This document shows positions 1 to 5,072 of a DNA stretch of 6,133 nt, piece by piece; positions within the stretch are counted from its first letter, which is position 1; the number at the start of each line of letters is the position of its first letter. Location: NCBI GenBank assembly GCA_035691285.1, contig DASSJI010000237.1, positions 1-6,133 on the forward strand, given 5' to 3'. The stretch comes from DATFEN01 sp035691285 (lineage in GTDB: Bacteria; Acidobacteriota; Vicinamibacteria; Fen-336). Made by a program: the position numbers and the translations under genes. A model generated the notes under the pieces. The model saw nothing but the letters and a program-made list of their open reading frames with translations. It was not told the DNA's origin and made no database searches.

Positions 1-899
1 CCCGACTTGACGATCGCGACCATGGCCCCCGAGATCTTGTCCAGGAAGGCGTTGATCTCCGCCTCGCTCTTGCCCGAGACCGCCGCCTCGTTCGCCATCG
101 CGACCTGGGCGATCGACAGCTTGTTCTTCTCCGCGTGGGCCTGCAGCTCCTTCATCGTGGCGTAGGGATACTTCGGCTGTCCCTTCTTCGGAGGGGTGTA
201 GCCCTTCCACTCGATGAAGCCGCCGCCGACCGAGTAGTACTCCTGCTCGAGGAGAACCTTGTCCCCGGCCATGAGCTTGCACGTCATCGTGTTCGGGTGC
301 TTGAAGTCGCCCTTGGGCGCGTCGTAGATGATGTCCTTCAGGGAGGCATTGAACGTCTTGTCGCCGAGCTTCACGGGGAAGACCTGGTCCGGATTCGCGG
401 CCAGGCTGTCGAGGAACGCGGGGTCCACCGTCGCGGGCTCCTTGCCGACGATGCCGGCGAGGGCGGCGCGCTCGGTGCCGTGACCCTTGCCGGTGGCGCT
501 CAGGCTGCCGAACAGGTGCACCTTCAGCGCGGTGGCCTGGTCGAGCTGCGCCTTCGGCAGCTTGGTGCAGCGCTGGTAGAAGTCGTAGGTGATGCGCATC
601 GGGCCGATGGTGTGCGAGCTGGAGGGGCCCGGGCCGACCTTGTAGAACTCCTCCAGCGTGGTCATGACCGGTCCCTTGGACTTCTTCACCACGTTCAGGT
701 CCGCGGAGAGCGGGACCTTGGGCGGCTCCGCCGTCGCCGCCTTGGTCTCCGTCTCGGCGGTCAGCGTACGGCCCGTGATCACCGCGGCCGAGCCGATCAC
801 GGCGCTGCGCATCATGAACGTCCGCCGATCCACGCCCGACGGAACGGCCGTCGGGTCCACCCCCCCGCCGGGCAGGAGAGTCTTGTCCTCGAGCTTCAT
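1..899 (-). CDS. sdaA: L-serine dehydratase (serine ammonia-lyase), beta-domain part, with Tat-like N-terminal extension; 3' end outside window
   Basis: Homologous enzymes deaminate L-serine to pyruvate and ammonia with a [4Fe-4S] cluster. Only the first 299 residues are in the window. The SdaA beta-domain signatures appear in order: GPGPSSSHTIGPM (residues 89-101), FGSLSATGKGHGTE (130-143), EPATVDP (154-160) and YYSVGGGFIE (221-230). The alpha domain with the cluster-binding cysteines would lie beyond the left edge. E. coli SdaA reaches the SSSHT motif within about 20 residues; here about 80 precede it. This extension has a twin-arginine motif DRRTFMM (24-30), a hydrophobic stretch SAVIGSAAVITG (32-43) and a possible signal peptidase site ATA|EP after residue 57, so it looks like a Tat signal. 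The ATG at 899-897 follows a strong AAGGAG (910-905) at 5-nt spacing, which supports this start. It is divergent from the outer-membrane gene at 1003. The family call is firm, export is inferred, and the gene symbol is by similarity. Confidence 0.9.
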   Translation of the reverse strand, partial: MKLEDKTLLPGGGVDPTAVPSGVDRRTFMMRSAVIGSAAVITGRTLTAETETKAATAEPPKVPLSADLNVVKKSKGPVMTTLEEFYKVGPGPSSSHTIGPMRITYDFYQRCTKLPKAQLDQATALKVHLFGSLSATGKGHGTERAALAGIVGKEPATVDPAFLDSLAANPDQVFPVKLGDKTFNASLKDIIYDAPKGDFKHPNTMTCKLMAGDKVLLEQEYYSVGGGFIEWKGYTPPKKGQPKYPYATMKELQAHAEKNKLSIAQVAMANEAAVSGKSEAEINAFLDKISGAMVAIVKS

Positions 900-904
900 A
901 CGGG

Positions 905-910
905 CTCCTT
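905..910 (-). promoter_or_regulatory. Ribosome binding site of the serine dehydratase gene
   Basis: Read on the minus strand this is AAGGAG inside a run AAAAAGGAG, five bases before the ATG at 899. It is one of two clear Shine-Dalgarno sequences in the window and decides that translation includes the Tat-like extension rather than starting only at the internal ATG at 665. Confidence 0.8.
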
Positions 911-922
911 TTTGACCGGGGA

Positions 923-939
923 GGATGCCCCCCGCATCC
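923..939 (-). other. Short perfect hairpin in the dehydratase leader
   Basis: GGATGC (923-928) and GCATCC (934-939) are perfect inverted repeats around a 5-base loop of C on the plus strand (G in the mRNA). The hairpin lies 12 bases upstream of the Shine-Dalgarno in the presumed leader of the dehydratase mRNA. There is no adjacent T-run on either strand, so it is not an evident intrinsic terminator. It may be chance in GC-rich DNA. Confidence 0.3.
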
Positions 940-967
940 GAGCATCGGCGTCCGCGCCGGGCCGCGG

Positions 968-1002
968 AAGTAACAGAGCCGTAAGTTACCCGTTACACTT
1001 CA
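968..1002. promoter_or_regulatory. Putative divergent promoter/operator island with GTAAC words
   Basis: This is the most AT-rich stretch of the intergenic region. It holds GTAAC (970-974), the perfect 9-base palindrome GTAAGTTAC (981-989) and GTTAC (992-996). For the plus-strand gene a weak sigma70-like pair can be read: GTAACA (970-975) and TACACT (994-999), 18 bases apart, each 4 of 6 to consensus. If that -10 is real, the transcript would begin almost at the GTG at 1003 and be nearly leaderless. The repeated words could instead be a regulator-binding site. No specific regulator is recognised. Confidence 0.3.
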
Positions 1003-1596
1003 GTGCGTGACCGAGCCGGCGCGGCGGCCTTGAGGGCGGCATCCCTGGCTCTTGCCGCCCTCCTCGCCGCGGGGCGGGACGCTCACGCCGCCGAAATCGA
1101 GTTCGCTCCGTTCGTGGGCTTCCAGTTCGACGCCTCGTCCTCGCTCGGGAGCGGGCTCGACTACGGCGCGACCCTCGACGTTCCCGTCGCCCCGACCTTC
1201 GCCGTCGAGCTCCTGTACTCCCGCCAGGAAGCCGAGCTCCTGGGGGGCCCGGGTCGCGCCGTCGAGGTGAGCGTGGAGCGCTACCTGGCGGGCCTGGTGG
1301 AGGAGCAGACGCACGACTGGGGGCGCTTCTTCGGGGTGTTCCTCCTCGGCCTGACCCGCTTCGCCCCGGGCCTCGACGGCTACGACGCCGACGAGCGGTT
1401 CACCCTCGGCCTCAGCCTTGGGGCGAAGCTCGCCCTGTCCGAGAGGTTCGGCCTGCGCGGCGAGGCGCGCGGGTTCTACGTGATCGCCTCGAGCGGCGGA
1501 GGCCTCCTCTGCCGCGACGGCGCCTGCCTCGTCACGTACAGCGCGTCGGGCTTCGCGCAGGGCGACGTGACCGCGGCGGTGATCGTTACGTTCTGA
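1003..1596 (+). CDS. Small outer-membrane beta-barrel protein of unknown function
   Basis: A 197-residue protein. It starts with a Sec-type signal peptide: charged MRDR, a hydrophobic Ala/Leu core, and a probable cleavage site after DAHA (residue 29). The mature part alternates polar and hydrophobic residues with many Gly and aromatic residues, such as EIEFAPFVGFQFD (31-43), and ends in VIVTF. The terminal Phe is typical of barrels inserted by the Bam machinery. The length suits an 8-stranded OmpA/OmpW-like barrel. Two cysteines, C160 and C165 (LLCRDGACLV), lie just before the last strand or two and could form a loop disulfide. The GTG is the first possible start after an in-frame TAA at 982-984; no Shine-Dalgarno precedes it. 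A TTG at 1030 is an alternative that would still leave a short signal peptide. It is divergent from the dehydratase gene and convergent with the gene ending at 1613. Ligand or function cannot be read from the sequence. Confidence 0.8.
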   Translation: MRDRAGAAALRAASLALAALLAAGRDAHAAEIEFAPFVGFQFDASSSLGSGLDYGATLDVPVAPTFAVELLYSRQEAELLGGPGRAVEVSVERYLAGLVEEQTHDWGRFFGVFLLGLTRFAPGLDGYDADERFTLGLSLGAKLALSERFGLRGEARGFYVIASSGGGLLCRDGACLVTYSASGFAQGDVTAAVIVTF

Positions 1597-1612
1597 GCCG
1601 CGAGGCGTTCGC

Positions 1613-3730
1613 TCATTCCACGGAGGCCTCTCCCAGCCCGTTCAGTGCTCGCGCCACGCGGAAGAGGGCCCCGGTGCGGTAGAAGTCCACGGCGATGACG
1701 GTCGGCCTCCTGCGGCGCGACCTCTCGCAGTCCCTCGCGCGGGAGAGCAGCGCATCGTAGGCGTTGACGATGGCGGCGTTGCTGGGCTTCGGAGCGGGAG
1801 TCGTGTCGATCCAGTTGTTGATCAGGAAGAGCGAGCCCTCGCTCCCGCCGCGGTTCGGCGCGCACGACATCTCGTCCGGCCCCTTGAAATGGTACGGCGT
1901 CTCCTGCATCACCTCGAAGGCGGGATGGATCCAGGGGACGCCGGGCGTGCCGGACTCCGTGAGTACGAGCACGCGCTGGCGGGCGTCGATCATCTCACGC
2001 AGCGTGGGCCAGGGCGGGGCCGCATTGCCCCGATAGACGAGGCCGTCGAGGCCGCTCTCCGTGAAGGCCGCCGAGAGGTCCTGGGGCGAGACGTAGTCCT
2101 CGATCACGAAGACCAGCACCTCGTTCGGGTTCCGCACCAGGAACTCGTGGACACGCTCGAGGGCGCCCGTCAGCGGGACCGCGCCCAGCTCGCAGAACCC
2201 GTGGCAGAGGTAGAGGCCGCGCGGCCCCTCCTCCTTGCCAGCGAGGCGGTCGCGGATGCGCATCGCGGCCTCGAGCCCTTCTTTGCCCACGGCCCGCTCG
2301 AGCTTCTCGCGCGAGGTGGCCTCGCTCTCCAGGTCGGTCTTGACCCGGCCCTCCACCGGGATGCCGTAGTGCACGTCGATGAGCAGGGCGCGGATCCCGT
2401 CCTCGAGCTGGACGGGGATGCCGCGCTCGTGCTGCGGGAACATCCAGTCCGGCACGTCGGCGGCCGACATCGCGTTGTGGGCGCCGGGCAGGACGATCTG
2501 GTCGAGCCGTCGCCCGCACAGCTCGCGCGCGCCGTTGCAGGCCTCTTCCGCCGAGGGCGCGCGCGTGGCCCGCGGCCGGCCGAACCAGGCGATGCCGGCG
2601 GCGAACAGGGCGGCAAGGGCGAGCACCGCCGCCGCCCGCCATCCAGCCCGCGGGCCGGCGCTCGACGCTTGCGCTGCGTCGGTCTCGGGCAGCGCCCGGA
2701 GCACGAGGTCGAAGATCTCGCGCAGCCCGACGAATCCCACGAGGGCGCCGAACAGCGCGACCACGAGCGACGCCGCCGTCGCCGGTCGAACGAGCGCGAA
2801 CGCCCCCAGACCGACGAGCAGCGCTCCGCGGAGCAGCCGGCCCCGCCCGCCGCTGGGCGTCCGTCCGAGCCACGCGGCCAGGCCTCGGGCCGCCTCGCGA
2901 GGGTCGAAGCGCTCGATCAGCGAGTGGCCCGCGGCCTGGAGCACGAGGCCGACCCCGCCCAGCACGTAGGCCCACGTCCGGAGCGAGCCCATGTAGGCGT
3001 CCCACAGGCCGGCCGCAGCGCCCTTCGCCAGCTCGTCTCGGGGCAGCGCGGACGCGAGCGCCGCGCCCGCGGGTCCGAGCAGGAACAGGACCACGCCGGC
3101 GACCAGCAGGTCGAGTCCGAGCCGCGAGGTCGCCTGCCTCCGGCCGGCTGCCAGGAGGATCCCCGCGAGGGCCAGGAACCCCCCGCCGAAGCCCAGGACG
3201 CCCGCGAGCCACTGCGACCGCCGCGACACGTCCCAGAGGCGGACCACGACGCGATCGACGTGGCTCTGGCCGATCGAGGCCAGGACGCCCTGGACCCGTG
3301 TCGGCACCTTCTCGGCGAGCGCGGGGTTCGTCGTCACGAGCGCGCTCTTGAGCAGCACGCCCACGTCGGGCACCGAGACGATCACCGTCCGGCCGCCCTC
3401 CGAGAACAGGCCCGCGTGAGCCGTCCGCGCGGCGGTCCTCACCAGCGCCTGGAAAGCGGAGGAGGCCAGGGCGCCGCGGGCGCCGCCGACGATCAGCGGA
3501 CGGTAGGCCGTCAGGTCGGGGTTCTGCCGGATCACGGCGCTGGCGATCCGGTCCGCGACGAAGGCTTCGACGCGCGGATCGGCCAGGCTCGCGGCCAGCC
3601 GGTCGGCGAACGCGTCCGGGTAGAACAAGGCGCGGCGGGCGACGCTCACGACCGCTCCGAGCCCGAGCGCGAGGACGCCGAGGCTGATGAGCAGGTCGGC
3701 GGCCGCGGTCTTGAGAGACCCGATTCCCAT
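1613..3730 (-). CDS. Polytopic membrane protein fused to a C-terminal PLC-like phosphodiesterase domain
   Basis: A 705-residue protein in two parts. The N-terminal part has about seven membrane segments (near 12-30, 175-195, 205-229, 252-270, 299-317, 318-340, 364-384) and a ~140-residue loop between the first two. Arg-rich loops at 196-204 and 271-300 fit the cytoplasm, which places the 31-173 loop and the C-terminal domain outside it. Residues ~398-697 resemble the PI-PLC X-like TIM-barrel superfamily: LPGAHNAMSAAD with H418/N419, QLEDGIRALLIDVHYG (441-456), LCHGFCELG with H510, NPNEVLVFVIEDY with E544, and VIAVDFYRTG near the end. H418 and H510 match the catalytic histidine pair. All six cysteines (398, 405, 509, 513, 623, 668) lie in this domain and none in the first 397 residues, which fits disulfides in an oxidising compartment. 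The likely role is cleaving a phosphodiester, perhaps lipid-linked; the substrate is unknown. The ATG has GGAGG (3740-3736) 5 nt upstream and follows the DUF2254 gene by 18 bp. Confidence 0.85.
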   Translation of the reverse strand: MGIGSLKTAAADLLISLGVLALGLGAVVSVARRALFYPDAFADRLAASLADPRVEAFVADRIASAVIRQNPDLTAYRPLIVGGARGALASSAFQALVRTAARTAHAGLFSEGGRTVIVSVPDVGVLLKSALVTTNPALAEKVPTRVQGVLASIGQSHVDRVVVRLWDVSRRSQWLAGVLGFGGGFLALAGILLAAGRRQATSRLGLDLLVAGVVLFLLGPAGAALASALPRDELAKGAAAGLWDAYMGSLRTWAYVLGGVGLVLQAAGHSLIERFDPREAARGLAAWLGRTPSGGRGRLLRGALLVGLGAFALVRPATAASLVVALFGALVGFVGLREIFDLVLRALPETDAAQASSAGPRAGWRAAAVLALAALFAAGIAWFGRPRATRAPSAEEACNGARELCGRRLDQIVLPGAHNAMSAADVPDWMFPQHERGIPVQLEDGIRALLIDVHYGIPVEGRVKTDLESEATSREKLERAVGKEGLEAAMRIRDRLAGKEEGPRGLYLCHGFCELGAVPLTGALERVHEFLVRNPNEVLVFVIEDYVSPQDLSAAFTESGLDGLVYRGNAAPPWPTLREMIDARQRVLVLTESGTPGVPWIHPAFEVMQETPYHFKGPDEMSCAPNRGGSEGSLFLINNWIDTTPAPKPSNAAIVNAYDALLSRARDCERSRRRRPTVIAVDFYRTGALFRVARALNGLGEASVE

Positions 3731-3735
3731 GGACG

Positions 3736-3743
3736 CCTCCCTC
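3736..3743 (-). promoter_or_regulatory. Ribosome binding site of the PLC-like membrane protein gene
   Basis: Read on the minus strand this is GAGGGAGG, with GGAGG ending 5 bases before the ATG at 3730. It lies in the 18-base gap after the DUF2254 stop codon, which supports separate translation initiation on a shared transcript. Confidence 0.75.
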
Positions 3744-3748
3744 GCGCT

Positions 3749-5035
3749 TCAGGTCCCGGGCTCGATGGCCGGGGCGTGACCGCCCAGGCCCTGGGAGTCG
3801 CCCCGCTCCGCGCGAGCCCGATCCTCGGCGTCGGCGAACGTGCGCTCCGCGGACCGCGCCAGGAGCCGCAGCTCCGCTCGCAGCGGCGGATGGCGCTCGC
3901 TGGGCAGCGCCGCGACGAGGTCCTCGAGCATCGCTCGCAGCCGCCGCGCCACCTGGATGCTCGTCGCGCCGAAGTGGCGGATCTCCGTGACTGCGAGATC
4001 GACGAAGTCCTCCCAGCCGGGCGTCCGGTAGACGAGCCGGACGCGTCCGTCCGCGTCGCGTGCGAGCCCGGTGTCGAGCTGCCGGGCGCCCACGTTGCGG
4101 AGCAGGTGGTGGAGCTGGTCGATCGCGAGCACGGCCGTGGTGGGATCGTTGATCGCGGGCGAGAGCGCCTTCGACGCGATGTCGACGATGATCCGGAACG
4201 GGAACGCGGGGTCCTGCTCCACGGTGCGCTCGGCGCCGAGCGCCACGTGCTGGAGCAGGAGCTCCTCGTCGAGCACGCCACGGCCGCGGACCCTGAAGAG
4301 CGGATCGCCCTTCGCGACGAAGTCCCCGACCTGCGGAACCAGCTCGATCTGCCCGTCGGCGGCGCTCGCGATGGCCACCAGGCCCGCCACGTCGAAGGCC
4401 AGCACGACCCCGCCGCTGCGGCAGCGCACCTCCTGTGTCGGAGGCCGATCGTCGGGGCCCTCCGGCGCCTTTGCCACGAGCGGCGTCTCCCCGAGGAGCC
4501 GCGGGTAGCTCGACTCGACGACGCGGCCTCCGTCGCGTCCCACCTGGGACAGCACGCTCACGGGCCGGAGCCGCCGGCTCATGTGATCGATCAGGTAGAG
4601 GAACGCGACGATGCTGGCCAGGCTGGCGGCGATCACGCCCGCCACGCCGAGCTGCGGGACCGTGGCCTCGATCCTCCCCAGCACGGCCAACCCGTCGACG
4701 AACGTGAAGACCATCAGGCCGAGCGCCACGCGAACGGGCCAGTGCGACAGCATGCCGGCGATCACGCGCGGCGAGAGATTGGCGCTGGCGATCTGCACCG
4801 CGACGAGGAGGATCGAGAACACGAACACGATGAAGGTGAACACCGATGCGACCAGCCCGCCCAGCACCGCCCGCGCGCCGTCGGGGCCGAAGCCGAACAG
4901 CGTCCAGTGCGTCAGGGCGTCGAGCCTGCGTACCGCCGGAGCGACGGCCAGGGCCACCGCCATTCCGAAGGCCGGCACGATCCAGAGCGACGACGTCAGG
5001 AAGGCCATGAGCCGGTAGCGCTGGAGCCACGTCAT
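3749..5035 (-). CDS. DUF2254 family integral membrane protein
   Basis: A 428-residue protein of the uncharacterised DUF2254 family. It has four predicted membrane segments (near 15-33, 57-80, 101-119, 127-150), then a soluble domain of about 280 residues. Family-typical motifs are QIASANLSPRVI (81-92) after the second segment and RIIVDIASKALSPAINDPTTAV (281-302), recognised from memory of the family. Residues 200-275 contain a short beta-rich part with a hydrophobic-Gly pattern around QIELVPQVGDFVAKGDPLF. The C-terminus is charged and probably helical. The start at 5035 (MTWLQRYRLM) was chosen because it puts the first membrane segment near the N-terminus, as is usual, and avoids overlapping the divergent gene at 5073. 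An upstream in-frame ATG at 5119 would add 28 residues and overlap that gene by 47 bp. No clear Shine-Dalgarno precedes 5035. It is the first gene of a likely two-gene operon with the PLC-like protein. Molecular function is unknown. Confidence 0.88.
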   Translation of the reverse strand: MTWLQRYRLMAFLTSSLWIVPAFGMAVALAVAPAVRRLDALTHWTLFGFGPDGARAVLGGLVASVFTFIVFVFSILLVAVQIASANLSPRVIAGMLSHWPVRVALGLMVFTFVDGLAVLGRIEATVPQLGVAGVIAASLASIVAFLYLIDHMSRRLRPVSVLSQVGRDGGRVVESSYPRLLGETPLVAKAPEGPDDRPPTQEVRCRSGGVVLAFDVAGLVAIASAADGQIELVPQVGDFVAKGDPLFRVRGRGVLDEELLLQHVALGAERTVEQDPAFPFRIIVDIASKALSPAINDPTTAVLAIDQLHHLLRNVGARQLDTGLARDADGRVRLVYRTPGWEDFVDLAVTEIRHFGATSIQVARRLRAMLEDLVAALPSERHPPLRAELRLLARSAERTFADAEDRARAERGDSQGLGGHAPAIEPGT

Positions 5036-5072
5036 GTGGTTTTCGCGGAGTATGCCAGAATCCGCCGCGACC
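5036..5072. promoter_or_regulatory. 37-bp divergent intergenic region, probable back-to-back promoters
   Basis: This gap separates two divergent start codons. On the plus strand CAGAAT (5056-5061) is a 4-of-6 match to a -10 box, 11 bases before the ATG at 5073. On the minus strand TGGCATACT (5057-5049) resembles an extended -10 element, 13 bases before the ATG at 5035. Neither ATG has a recognisable Shine-Dalgarno. If these elements are real, both 5' leaders would be only a few bases long. The -35 regions would fall inside the opposite genes. The calls are weak because the motifs are short. Confidence 0.3.

Noticed and set aside
135..1010. 291-residue plus-strand open frame
   Set aside because: It is antisense to the serine dehydratase, which has clear family motifs and a Shine-Dalgarno; the plus-strand translation is low-complexity Arg/Leu/Gly.
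1000..1314. Minus-strand open frame opposite the small barrel gene
   Set aside because: The plus-strand frame has a signal peptide, barrel pattern and terminal Phe; the minus-strand translation has no recognisable feature.
1597..1640. Terminator between the convergent genes
   Set aside because: The 16-bp gap and the flanking ends show no convincing GC stem followed by a T-run on either strand. GAGGCCTC near 1623 is a simple palindrome inside coding sequence.
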